Shown here: positions 26,655 to 34,887 of the stretch, in pieces
How the letters are laid out: each line of letters starts with the position of its first letter
Position numbering within the stretch: position 1 is the stretch's first letter
Assembly (NCBI GenBank): GCA_018713145.1
Contig: DVFP01000013.1
Location: 180,153 to 244,152 of the forward strand
DNA: 64,000 nt
Direction: 5' to 3'
Origin: Candidatus Scybalocola faecavium
Lineage (GTDB): Bacteria; Bacillota; Clostridia; Lachnospirales; Lachnospiraceae
Translations under genes and position numbers: made by a program
Notes under the pieces: generated by a model
Told to the model about the DNA's origin: nothing
The model's database searches: none
Seen by the model: the letters and a program-made list of their open reading frames with translations, nothing else

Positions 26655-28046
26655 ATGAGGGAAAATGCTATTGAAAAGATCTGGCCGCGGTGGCAGGTGG
26701 ACAGTGTTCTTGGAAAAGGATCTTTTGGCACTGTCTATAAGGTTGTGCGGAAAACCTTTGACCAGACCTTTTGCGCAGCAGTAAAGTGCATCCATATTCC
26801 TGATGACGAGTCCCAGATCCGGGAGATGCAGTCTGACGGCTTAACCCGGCAGGAGGTTTCTGATTATTACAAAGAGGCAGTCCAGGGCCTGGCGGGGGAG
26901 ATTTCCATTATGGAATCTTTAAAAGGCGCCTCAAATATTGTGTCTATTGAGGATTATGAAATTGAGCCTGATGAGAATGGCGTGGGATGGAATATTTATA
27001 TCCGTATGGAACTGCTGGAAAATCTCAATACATTTCGCCAGCATAATGAAATGAGTACGGCACAGATCGTTCAAATGGGAATAGATATTTGTACTGCCCT
27101 GGAATACTGCGCAAGAAAAAATATTATTCACCGGGATATTAAGCCGGATAATATTTTTGTGTCCCAATTTGGACAGTTTAAATTAGGTGATTTCGGGATT
27201 TCCAGATATTTGGAGGGAACCCGCGCCACCATGTCCCAGAAGGGGACAAGTACATACATGGCTCCGGAAGTTTTCAGGGGCGAGCGGTATGACGCTACTG
27301 TGGATACATACTCTCTCGGGCTTGTGCTGTACCGTCTTGTGAATAGCGGGCGTATGCCTTTTATGCCTCCGGTTCCGGCGCCGATCCGTTACGCGGATAT
27401 GGAGGCGGCCACAAATCAGCGTTTGTCTGGCTGTCCATTGCCTCCGCCAACTGGCTGTGATCCACAGCTGGCAGATATTTTGTGCAAAGCAGCCCATCCG
27501 GACCCGGAAAAGCGTTATGAAAGTCCCACGGCCATGAAAGGGGCGCTTCAGGAATGGATGAAGCATTGTTCATCAATCCAGTGTCAGCCGTCTCCTGCAA
27601 AGACCGATGGGACAGCTGGCGGGAATATTGTCTCCGATTTTTCGGAACGTCTAAAGGATACAGAGCAGACAGATCCTATTGATGATGCAGATGATACAGA
27701 GCATACAGTACATATGTTTGCAGGGGAATATAGAGAAAAAAGACCTGGGGAAAAGCCGGGGCCAACCAGGGCTGCCGGATCCGAATCAGATTCGCGGTCA
27801 CAGACAATGGAAGGCGGGCAGCCCCGGGCCCCTAAGCCCCAGAGGACCCAGGACCAGCCCCAACCCCCTAAGCCTCAGCCGCCACGAAACACATATGAGT
27901 CCATCAGGGCTGAAAATGTGGCAATACCAGGGGATGAGAAAGGTGAGAAAGAAGATAAAAGGGTACTTTCATTGATCTTTTGCATTTTAACATGCGGTTT
28001 TTCAGGACTTGCCCTGATTCTTTGGTTTCTTTCCGCGATTTCCTGA
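26655..28046 (+). CDS. Second Ser/Thr protein kinase, C-terminal membrane anchor
   Basis: A 463-residue kinase closely related to kinase 1: both begin IEK/ENIWP-R/N-W and share an unusual insertion, DYYKEAVQGLAGEISIMESL here. Catalytic motifs are intact: GKGSFGTVYK, AAVKCI, HRDIKPDN, GDFGISR and YMAPE. A Pro/Gln/Lys-rich linker (about 310-435) leads to one terminal membrane segment (SLIFCILTCGFSGLALILW) with no outer domain. The start is ATG 26655 after GAGGAG; a TTG at 26604 extends the frame without support. It is probably a duplication of kinase 1 that lost, or never had, the extracytoplasmic part. Confidence 0.9.
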   Translation: MRENAIEKIWPRWQVDSVLGKGSFGTVYKVVRKTFDQTFCAAVKCIHIPDDESQIREMQSDGLTRQEVSDYYKEAVQGLAGEISIMESLKGASNIVSIEDYEIEPDENGVGWNIYIRMELLENLNTFRQHNEMSTAQIVQMGIDICTALEYCARKNIIHRDIKPDNIFVSQFGQFKLGDFGISRYLEGTRATMSQKGTSTYMAPEVFRGERYDATVDTYSLGLVLYRLVNSGRMPFMPPVPAPIRYADMEAATNQRLSGCPLPPPTGCDPQLADILCKAAHPDPEKRYESPTAMKGALQEWMKHCSSIQCQPSPAKTDGTAGGNIVSDFSERLKDTEQTDPIDDADDTEHTVHMFAGEYREKRPGEKPGPTRAAGSESDSRSQTMEGGQPRAPKPQRTQDQPQPPKPQPPRNTYESIRAENVAIPGDEKGEKEDKRVLSLIFCILTCGFSGLALILWFLSAIS

Positions 28047-28085
28047 ATAGGTGGGAGATTATAAATGGATGAACGGAGATTATAG

Positions 28086-28553
28086 ATGGAGATAACAGCA
28101 CTTATTTTTAATGTTATAGTGGGCATTATTTGTCCTGTTTTGTGGTTGGTTTTGGGAATTATCTTTTGTATAAAAGGGATAGATACAAAAAAGTCGCTGG
28201 CTCTTATGCTTTCAGCATTTAGGGTTCTGGCAATCAGAGTTTTTTCCAGCATTTTGATTCCATTAATAGTCTTTGGGCGTGTGCCGGGAAGCTATTTATA
28301 TACAGCGCCGTATATAAACATTGCCTGTTGTATCGCCATGGGTGTCATTGCTTTAAGTTATAAGGGAAGTCTTGCGGGGCGGATCGTCTCTGTTGGTTTA
28401 TTCTTTTTCGGATGTTTGCTATTCGTATTAAATTTTCTGATTCTGGAATACTTACTTGGAATGGGGGCATATTTGGGCGATCTGTTTTATACGTCAGGCG
28501 TTCTTGTATTTATTTTCGGAACCGGGAAAAAGCAGGAACATGGAGCAGTTTGA
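28086..28553 (+). CDS. Small membrane protein, unknown
   Basis: A 155-residue hydrophobic protein with four likely membrane segments (FNVIVGIICPVLWLVLGIIF, RVFSSILIPLIVFG, NIACCIAMGVIALSY, VSVGLFFFGCLLFVLNFLIL). No family recognised. It follows kinase 2 by 40 bp and is the last gene before a terminator, so it is probably the end of the secretion operon. Its ribosome site GGAGATTATAGATG is duplicated just upstream, where it drives a six-codon frame. Confidence 0.6.
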   Translation: MEITALIFNVIVGIICPVLWLVLGIIFCIKGIDTKKSLALMLSAFRVLAIRVFSSILIPLIVFGRVPGSYLYTAPYINIACCIAMGVIALSYKGSLAGRIVSVGLFFFGCLLFVLNFLILEYLLGMGAYLGDLFYTSGVLVFIFGTGKKQEHGAV

Positions 28554-28608
28554 TCCGTTGAACTGCTGCGTAGACATTCCCTGTTTTCTTTTCACAGTAA
28601 ATATTTTA

Positions 28609-28655
28609 CCCCTTAACGCATATGTTGTCATAGAACGTTAAGGGGTGATTTTTTT
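28609..28655 (+). terminator. Intrinsic terminator overlapping the amidase ribosome site
   Basis: CCCCTTAACG (28609-28618) pairs perfectly with CGTTAAGGGG (28636-28645), followed by TGA and seven T. The 3' arm contains AAGGGG, the only candidate ribosome site for the amidase that starts within the T-tract. Confidence 0.8.
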
Positions 28656-29223
28656 GCCGATTAAAATCTTTGTAGACCAGGGGCATAATCCTTCCGGTCA
28701 TAATACAGGCGCCGAAAATTCCGGAATTTATGAACAGGATATTACTTATAATGTGGGAATCTATCTGGCGGAAATGCTTCGGGGCAACCCTGAGTTTCAA
28801 GTACGCCTATCCCGGCCGACGCCGGAAACCATCCTGGGGACCAACAATGCTACCAGTCTGAGGGAGCGGGTAGCTATGGCCAATGACTGGCCGGCCGATT
28901 ATTTTATCAGTATCCATGCCAATTCTAATGTAAATCCCAATATTGAAGGTACAGAGGTTTATGTATATAAAGCTTATACAGAAAGCTACTATTTAGCAGA
29001 GCATGTGCTAAACGGGATCGTGGAAGTGGTAGGCACTAAAGATAATGGTGTCCGGGTGAATCCATCCCTGTATGTGCTCCGGCGTACCCGTATGCCTGCT
29101 ATTTTAGTGGAGCTTGCTTATCTCTCCAATTTTGAGGACCGCCAGCGGCTCATTGATGAACAGTACGGCTTTGCGGAAGGTATTTACGATGGGCTTCTTA
29201 CTTATTTTGGGCTGGTTTCCTAA
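28654..29223 (+). CDS. N-acetylmuramoyl-L-alanine amidase (Amidase_3)
   Basis: A peptidoglycan amidase of 189 residues if started at TTG 28654; a GTG at 28645 in the same frame is buried in the terminator stem. Zinc-binding features are VDQGHNP at the start, the glutamate in NTGAENSGIYEQD, SIHANS, and the catalytic glutamate in VELAYLSN. No signal peptide or wall-binding domain is present, so export would need another route, or it acts after lysis or in the mother cell. It follows the secretion locus, but the terminator separates them. Confidence 0.87.
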   Translation: MPIKIFVDQGHNPSGHNTGAENSGIYEQDITYNVGIYLAEMLRGNPEFQVRLSRPTPETILGTNNATSLRERVAMANDWPADYFISIHANSNVNPNIEGTEVYVYKAYTESYYLAEHVLNGIVEVVGTKDNGVRVNPSLYVLRRTRMPAILVELAYLSNFEDRQRLIDEQYGFAEGIYDGLLTYFGLVS

Positions 29224-29551
29224 AATAGATTTATTGCCCGATAATTGGGATTTCCATAGCTTCCCAAAAAAACAAATATGAAATTTGCACCTTAAGATAA
29301 AGTTTGCTTAAAGTATATACAGGCGCACCACAATAATGTGTAACAAAAAATTAATAATTATACAATAAATATCGACTTTGTGTAACAAGTATGTTATAAT
29401 TAAAACCGGATACTTAAGGAGAGTAACTGCCTGGGAAAAGATCCGTCATTGGTTGTACAGGATGTGCGGATCTGGTGATGCGCCTGGAAAAAGCAGGGGG
29501 ATCCGACGGGTCAGTTACGGTGAATGTACTAAAGAAAGGAGTTTATTCATC
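29224..29551. other. Long leader of the M23 hydrolase gene
   Basis: A 328-bp AT-rich region without a credible gene; the open frame continuing upstream of 29552 has no domain or ribosome site. It holds a promoter (29372-29400) with a WalR-like box (29381-29397) and a transcribed leader of about 145 nt. Confidence 0.6.
29372..29400 (+). promoter_or_regulatory. Promoter with WalR-type box before the M23 hydrolase gene
   Basis: TCGACT (29372-29377), a 17-bp spacer and a perfect TATAAT (29395-29400). TGTAAC-AAGTA-TGTTAT at 29381-29397 matches the WalR/YycF consensus TGTWAH-N5-TGTWAH in both halves and overlaps the -10 region. A lone half-site TGTAAC lies at 29339-29344. Confidence 0.7.
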
Positions 29552-31000
29552 ATGCAGAGGAAAGTTATGCGTACTCTGAAGGCAGCAGTGGCCTTTTCGA
29601 TGGTATTTTCATTAAGTGTACCGGCGTTTGCCGCCAGCGACAAGGAGCAGGTGGAACAAACACTCGAAGCTTTGGAAAGCCAGAAGGAAGCATTGCAAAG
29701 CCGCTTGTCCCAGTTACAGGCAAGCAAGTCTGACACAGAATCTTATATTGCTTCACTGGATCAGGAGCTAAATTCTGTATATTCAGAAGTAGCCAGCCTG
29801 ACAGCTCAGTTGGAACAGACAGAGACGGATCTGGCTGCTACCCAGCAGAAGCTGGAAGATGCCAAAGCAGACGAGCAGGAGCAGTATGATGCTCTAAAAG
29901 CCCGTATCCGGGCTATGTATGAATCTGGAGATACATCATTGTTATCTGTATTTTTACAGGCTAAGGACATATCTTCGATTCTTAATGCGTCTGAGTATGT
30001 TTCAAAGATTTCAGATTATGATGCCAATCTGCTGACCGATCTGAACGAAACTCGCCAGCAAATCGAAGATCTGGAGTCCCAGCTTGAAAAACAGAAAACT
30101 CAGCTGGAGGATTTAAAAGCAGAAGAGGAAAGCCGGCAGGAAGAGCTGGAAATGGTAATGGAAGCCAAACAGGCAGAATTAAGCTCCATTACAAGTGATA
30201 TTGGAGATGCCTATGACACAATGGCTAATACTCAGGAAGAAATTGAAAATAACCAGCAGATTCTTGCAGCTATTGAGTACCAGGAGGAGCTGGACCGTCA
30301 GGAAGCTTTAAAACAGCAGCAGGAAGAGAAAGCTTCGACAGAACAGGCATCGGATGAGACTACGGCCGAGACTGCGGCCCAGAGCAGCCCATCCACCGAG
30401 GAAAGTACAGCCGCTAAGGAAACCACAGCACAGGATACAAAAGATCAGAGTGCGCCGGATACATCCGCGGCAGGAGAAACATCAGAAACTGCATCAAAAT
30501 CTGATCCGGTGGCAGAAACAGAAGTTTCTTCCGGCACAAACACCAGCGCTCAGGATACAAGTTCAAGCGCCCAGAGCGCGGCATCCGCCAGTACATCTGC
30601 TGCGGGCGTTGCTACAGGTTCACTGATCTGGCCTTGTGCCAGCGGCTATATTTCTTCCCATTTTGGCGGAAGGACATCCCCAACAGCAGGGGCATCCTCC
30701 AACCATAAAGGTGTGGATATTGCAGCTTCTACAGGAACATCCATCTATGCAGCTGACGGAGGTACAGTAGTCACTGTATCTTACAGTTCCGCAAGGGGAA
30801 ATTATATTGTAGTCAGCCATGGCAACGGGTTATCTACACTGTATCAGCATTGCTCTGCGATTTACGCATCTGTAGGCGATAAAGTCAGCCAGGGCGATGT
30901 GATTGCAGCTGTGGGAAGCACCGGTGTTGCCACAGGAGCCCATCTGCATTTTGAAGTATGGGTAAATGGCGTGCCGGTAGATCCGGAAAATTATATTTAA
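29552..31000 (+). CDS. Secreted coiled-coil M23 peptidase (PcsB/EnvC/CwlO-like)
   Basis: A 482-residue peptidoglycan hydrolase. The start is ATG 29552 after GAAAGGAG, giving a clean signal peptide cleaved near AFAA. A long coiled coil (about 30-265) with the PcsB-like stretch RIRAMYESGDTSLLSVFLQA is followed by a Ser/Thr/Glu-rich linker (270-365) and an M23 domain (375-482) with zinc ligands in NHKGVD and HLHFE. Such proteins cut stem peptides during division or elongation, often with FtsEX. A WalR-type box at the promoter fits the known WalRK control of such hydrolases. Confidence 0.92.
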   Translation: MQRKVMRTLKAAVAFSMVFSLSVPAFAASDKEQVEQTLEALESQKEALQSRLSQLQASKSDTESYIASLDQELNSVYSEVASLTAQLEQTETDLAATQQKLEDAKADEQEQYDALKARIRAMYESGDTSLLSVFLQAKDISSILNASEYVSKISDYDANLLTDLNETRQQIEDLESQLEKQKTQLEDLKAEEESRQEELEMVMEAKQAELSSITSDIGDAYDTMANTQEEIENNQQILAAIEYQEELDRQEALKQQQEEKASTEQASDETTAETAAQSSPSTEESTAAKETTAQDTKDQSAPDTSAAGETSETASKSDPVAETEVSSGTNTSAQDTSSSAQSAASASTSAAGVATGSLIWPCASGYISSHFGGRTSPTAGASSNHKGVDIAASTGTSIYAADGGTVVTVSYSSARGNYIVVSHGNGLSTLYQHCSAIYASVGDKVSQGDVIAAVGSTGVATGAHLHFEVWVNGVPVDPENYI

Positions 31001-31150
31001 AAAAAATCCGGCGGTTGCGGCGCCAGCGGCACACTGTCGGGATCCGGCGGCTGATTCGGCGGCTTGTTGCGATTAAGGAGCCGCGGAACGGAGACTGGGG
31101 TTTTAAATAGGGCGCATCTGGTGATTTTTCCCCAGGCAGGATTTAAATCA

Positions 31151-31188
31151 ATGGCCAAAAGAATTTACAGCTTTTGGCCATTTTTTTT
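31151..31188 (+). terminator. Intrinsic terminator
   Basis: ATGGCCAAAAG (31151-31161) and CTTTTGGCCAT (31171-31181) form a perfect 11-bp stem followed by eight T. Confidence 0.92.
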
Positions 31189-31388
31189 CGCGATATACCT
31201 GGCAAGCGGCCGACATGCTTGCATGAGGGGACAATTGCCAGGCAACGGAAAAACAGCGGCCGCGCTTGCACGGGCAAGACTCTGGTAAAAAATACTTGAT
31301 ATTTTTCCGGAAAACATTTATTGTTATAGTCACATGGAAGATATATGTTTACGGTCTGGCGGGAAATAGCAGGCTGTAAACATGGCTC

Positions 31389-31431
31389 AAATCCCGCAAA
31401 GGGATTTCCTTATGCCGTGAAAGGCACGGCA
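31389..31431 (+). promoter_or_regulatory. Two tandem hairpins in a 5' leader
   Basis: AAATCCC-GCAAA-GGGATTT (31389-31407) and TGCCGTG-AAAGG-CACGGCA (31413-31431) are perfect 7-bp stems with 5-nt loops, ending 22 nt before the ATG of the next gene and just upstream of its AAGGAGG. They may be a regulatory RNA; no known riboswitch class was recognised. Confidence 0.55.
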
Positions 31432-31452
31432 GAAAAATTGTAAGGAGGACCT

Positions 31453-31923
31453 ATGAAAAGTTTTTTCAGAAGATATTATGTGATCGAGCTGACTCCTATG
31501 AAGTTCCATAAATTTTATCATTTTGTGCTGACACCGGTAAATATTTTAATGACCCTGTATTTACTGATTTCAGGCTTTCTTCATCCGGAGGACGGGGATG
31601 TGATCACCACAGGATATAATGTGATCCTTCTTGCCTGCCTGATCTTAACCTTTATCGGATGTTTTAAGCTGAAAAAGTATGCCTGGGCGGCCATTATGAC
31701 CGGGTTTGTCCTGGAAGTGATTTATGAGCTTTGTTATGTGATCCTGCTGGCGCCTTTTGGCACTGATGCTCTGATCTTTGCTGTGAGCCAGGTATTGTGG
31801 AGACTGGTTTTTACTGTACTTATGGGCATTTATTACATTAAGCGGATGCCATTGTTTTTTGACCCGATTCCTTATGATGAAGTGCCTGAGGAATTAAAGC
31901 CAAAGGATAAAAAGAAAAAATAG
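31453..31923 (+). CDS. Small membrane protein, unknown
   Basis: A 156-residue protein with four hydrophobic segments (FVLTPVNILMTLYLLISGFL, VILLACLILTFIGCF, AAIMTGFVLEVIYELCYVIL, VLWRLVFTVLMGIYYI) and a charged C-terminus ending in a lysine run. A strong AAGGAGG site precedes it. No family recognised. Confidence 0.65.
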   Translation: MKSFFRRYYVIELTPMKFHKFYHFVLTPVNILMTLYLLISGFLHPEDGDVITTGYNVILLACLILTFIGCFKLKKYAWAAIMTGFVLEVIYELCYVILLAPFGTDALIFAVSQVLWRLVFTVLMGIYYIKRMPLFFDPIPYDEVPEELKPKDKKKK

Positions 31924-31970
31924 GAGCGTTCGGCTTTTGAAAATGATGTCCAAAAGAAAGGAAGATAGGA

Positions 31971-32774
31971 ATGTTTTTAACAGACGATCATATCCATACA
32001 CGCTTTTCCTTTGACGGAAAGGCAGAGCCGGAAGCAGTGTGCCAACAGGCGGTAAGACTTGGCCTGGGGGAAATTACGATCACGGATCATATGGATATTT
32101 ATTCAGATAAGCCCTACGGCCATATCCTGGACTGCCCGGCCTGGTATGAAGAACTACACAAAGTCAGGGAGATGTATGAAAGGCGTCTTAAAGTTCATAT
32201 TGGCATTGAGCTGGGCCAGCCTCAGATCAATCCCGGTCAGGCAGAGGCATTTCTTAAAGCTTACCCGGTGGATTTTATTATTGGTTCGATCCATAACATA
32301 GAAAATGACCTGGACATTTATTACTGTGATTATAATACTTTGGACTGTCAGGCATTTTATGGCCACTATATTCAATGGCTTCTTGATCTGGCCCGGGATT
32401 ATGACTATGATGTTTTAGGACATGTCACTTATCCGTCCCGGTATATGTTTGAGCAGACCGGAAAGCGGCCGGATATGAGGGTGTTTTTTGAAGAATTTCG
32501 TCAACTGTTTAAAGTGGTCATTGAAAGAGGAAAGGGCATCGAGCTGAATCTTTCCGGCCTGGCAAGAAAAAGCGGCGCGCCTATGCCTGAGGAGGAGCTT
32601 CTAAAGCTTTACCGTCAGTGCGGCGGGGAAATCATCACCATTGGCTCTGACGCCCATGTGGCGGACCAGGTGGGGACTATTTCCAGGGCCGGTCAGGAGA
32701 TGCTTAAAGCCGCAGGATTTTCTTATGTGACATGGTTTGAAAACCGGATCCCTCATTTTGAAAAGCTGGACTGA
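31971..32774 (+). CDS. PHP-domain histidinol-phosphatase-like hydrolase
   Basis: A 267-residue metal-dependent phosphatase. PHP motifs: DDHIHTRFSFDG at the N-terminus, ITITDHMD, GIELGQ, GSIHNIEND, DVLGHVTYPSR and IGSDAHVADQVG. This layout matches the HisJ/HisK group that dephosphorylates histidinol phosphate, but no his genes adjoin it and PHP phosphatases vary in substrate, so the exact reaction is uncertain. Confidence 0.85.
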   Translation: MFLTDDHIHTRFSFDGKAEPEAVCQQAVRLGLGEITITDHMDIYSDKPYGHILDCPAWYEELHKVREMYERRLKVHIGIELGQPQINPGQAEAFLKAYPVDFIIGSIHNIENDLDIYYCDYNTLDCQAFYGHYIQWLLDLARDYDYDVLGHVTYPSRYMFEQTGKRPDMRVFFEEFRQLFKVVIERGKGIELNLSGLARKSGAPMPEEELLKLYRQCGGEIITIGSDAHVADQVGTISRAGQEMLKAAGFSYVTWFENRIPHFEKLD

Positions 32775-32842
32775 TTGAAAAGCCGGAGGTAACCCTGGAT
32801 CAGGGGCGAGGGAAACATTATTTAATAAGGGAGGTTTGTCAT

Positions 32843-33466
32843 ATGCGCAGAGTTAAGGGTGTGGAACAGAAAACCCATACAAAATTTCTAAATTTTTTTG
32901 AGCTGGACATGGAAAATGAAAATGGAAAGCACAGCCCCTATTATGTGGCGTCCCGGGCAAAGACAGTAGATGATCTGAAATTAAAGACCCGGAAAAATAC
33001 CCCGGATGGTGTGATCATTTACAGCCTTTACGGTGAGGCCCGGGATAAAGTGGTGCTTATCCGCCAGTACCGGTGTCCTCTGGATGGATATATTTATGAA
33101 TTTCCAGCAGGGCTGGTAGATGGGGGGGAGACCTTTCAGCAGGCCGGTGTCCGGGAATTAAAGGAGGAAACAGGGCTGACCTTCACCCCGGTGGATGCGC
33201 CGGAAATGTTTTGCAAGCCGTTTTTTACAACCATCGGCATGACGGACGAGTCCTGCGGTACTATTTACGGCTATGCCAGCGGCACCCCATCTAGGGATGG
33301 CCAGGAGGAAAATGAGGAGATTGAGATCGTCCTGGCAGATAAGGCTGAGGTACGCCGCATACTAAAAGAAGAAAATGTGGCGATTATGTGCGCTTATATG
33401 CTTATGCACTTTCTGGAAGCAGAACCCGGACATGCTTTTGATTTCCTAAAAAACAGCGGGGAGTGA
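32843..33466 (+). CDS. Nudix hydrolase, ADP-ribose pyrophosphatase-like
   Basis: A 207-residue cytosolic hydrolase. The Nudix box G-x5-E-x7-RELxEExGL is complete in GLVDGGETFQ through RELKEETGL. Upstream, VVLIRQYRCPLDGYIYEFPAG matches ADP-ribose pyrophosphatases. It starts after AGGGAGG and lies 4 bp before the rhomboid gene. Confidence 0.88.
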   Translation: MRRVKGVEQKTHTKFLNFFELDMENENGKHSPYYVASRAKTVDDLKLKTRKNTPDGVIIYSLYGEARDKVVLIRQYRCPLDGYIYEFPAGLVDGGETFQQAGVRELKEETGLTFTPVDAPEMFCKPFFTTIGMTDESCGTIYGYASGTPSRDGQEENEEIEIVLADKAEVRRILKEENVAIMCAYMLMHFLEAEPGHAFDFLKNSGE

Positions 33467-33470
33467 GGCA

Positions 33471-34103
33471 ATGAACAGATACAGCACAGGGCCTTATTAC
33501 AGATACCGGCCCGTTTACCGTATGACCCCGGTAAATACGGCCATTATCGTCATTAATGTGGTCCTTTTTCTCATTATTGAGCTTGTAGGCTCCACCCTGG
33601 ATACTCAGCTGATGATCCGCTTCGGCGCTTCCTACTGGCCGCTGATCTTGTACGATCACCAGTATTGGCGGTTGTTTACCAGCGCGTTTTTGCATTTCGG
33701 CCTGGAGCATTTGATCAGCAATATGCTTGTCCTGGCCTTTATCGGGGATAACCTGGAGCGGGCCTTAGGTTCGGTCCGGTATGGGATTTTTTATGTTTTG
33801 TGCGCGTTAGGTTCAGGGACTGTTTCGTTTTTGGTCAATATGTTCCTTCGGGAAAATGTTGTATCCGCGGGAGCCAGCGGCGCCATCTTCGGCGTAGCCG
33901 GAGGAATTTTGTATCTGGTGATCAGAAACCGGGGACGCCTGGAGGATTTAAGCTTTTTCCAGATCGGAATGTTTATTTTGTTTACATTATATAACGGTAT
34001 GCGCAGCAGCGGCGTGGATAATGTAGCCCATTTTTCAGGATTGATCATCGGCATACTTCTGGCCATGATCTTGGCGGCCACAAGACGTCATAAAAGCTTG
34101 TGA
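33471..34103 (+). CDS. Rhomboid-family intramembrane serine protease
   Basis: A 210-residue protein with six hydrophobic segments. Catalytic serine in GASGAIFG and histidine in NVAHFSGLIIG; EHLISNML is the conserved HxxxN motif. It would cleave membrane proteins within the bilayer; substrates are unknown. It is probably co-transcribed with the Nudix gene. Confidence 0.92.
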   Translation: MNRYSTGPYYRYRPVYRMTPVNTAIIVINVVLFLIIELVGSTLDTQLMIRFGASYWPLILYDHQYWRLFTSAFLHFGLEHLISNMLVLAFIGDNLERALGSVRYGIFYVLCALGSGTVSFLVNMFLRENVVSAGASGAIFGVAGGILYLVIRNRGRLEDLSFFQIGMFILFTLYNGMRSSGVDNVAHFSGLIIGILLAMILAATRRHKSL

Positions 34104-34154
34104 GTGGTTGAAAAGTGGCGGGTTTTGTGGTAGATTAGTAGTGAGGTGGATGAG

Positions 34155-34865
34155 ATGGTACAATTAAAGAGAATTTTATTGAAATTAAGCGGCGAGGCCC
34201 TTTCCGGAGATAAAGGTTTTGGCTTTGACGAGGCCACTTGCCTGAGTGTTGCCCACCAGGTAAAACAGCTTTTGGATCAGGGGATCCAGGTGGCTATTGT
34301 TATTGGCGGCGGTAATTTCTGGAGAGGAAGGAACAGCAGCAAGATCATAGAGCGGACTAAGTCAGACCAGATCGGTATGCTTGGTACAGTGATGAATTGT
34401 ATTTATGTGTCTGAGATCTTCCGCACATTAGGTATGGGCACACAGGTATTTACCCCATTTGTCTGCGGGGCATTTACCCAGCTTTTTTCCAAGGACAGTG
34501 CCCTGGAAGCGTTAGAAAGCGGCAAGGTGGTCTTTTTTGCCGGGGGCACAGGCCATCCCTATTTTTCCACAGATACAGGGACGACCCTTCGGGCCATTGA
34601 GATCGAGGCGGATGCCATCCTGCTGGCGAAGGCTGTGGACGGCGTTTACGACAGCGATCCAAAGACAAATCCGAATGCAAAGAAGTTTGATAAGATCAGC
34701 ATCCAGGAAGTTGTAGACCGCAGGCTCCAGGTTGTGGATCTGACATCCACGATCATGTGCATGGAAAATAAGATGCCCATGGTTGTTTTCGGCCTTAACG
34801 GTGAAAACAGCATTGTAAAAGCTTTAAGCGATGAATTTAACGGAACGTATGTCACCGTTGACTAA
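34155..34865 (+). CDS. pyrH: UMP kinase
   Basis: A 236-residue hexameric kinase making UDP from UMP. Motifs: ILLKLSGEALSG, VIGGGNFWRG, DQIGMLGTVMN, and the GGTGHPYFSTDT loop. The start is ATG 34155, after AGTGAGGTGG; a GTG at 34146 is too close to that site. It begins the conserved pyrH-frr-uppS-cdsA-dxr-rseP order. Confidence 0.97.
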   Translation: MVQLKRILLKLSGEALSGDKGFGFDEATCLSVAHQVKQLLDQGIQVAIVIGGGNFWRGRNSSKIIERTKSDQIGMLGTVMNCIYVSEIFRTLGMGTQVFTPFVCGAFTQLFSKDSALEALESGKVVFFAGGTGHPYFSTDTGTTLRAIEIEADAILLAKAVDGVYDSDPKTNPNAKKFDKISIQEVVDRRLQVVDLTSTIMCMENKMPMVVFGLNGENSIVKALSDEFNGTYVTVD

Positions 34866-34887
34866 ATAATCTAGGAGGATTCTATTT

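Larger units (their letters stand above)
31001..31452. other. Intergenic region with terminator and leader hairpins
   Basis: No gene is apparent. It contains GC-rich sequence at 31010-31090, a strong terminator at 31151-31188, and two small hairpins at 31389-31431 before the next gene. No convincing promoter was found by eye. Confidence 0.55.

Noticed and set aside
31296..31330. Promoter TTGATA ... TATAGT before the membrane protein at 31453
   Set aside because: The spacer is 23 bp, too long for a sigma-70 promoter.
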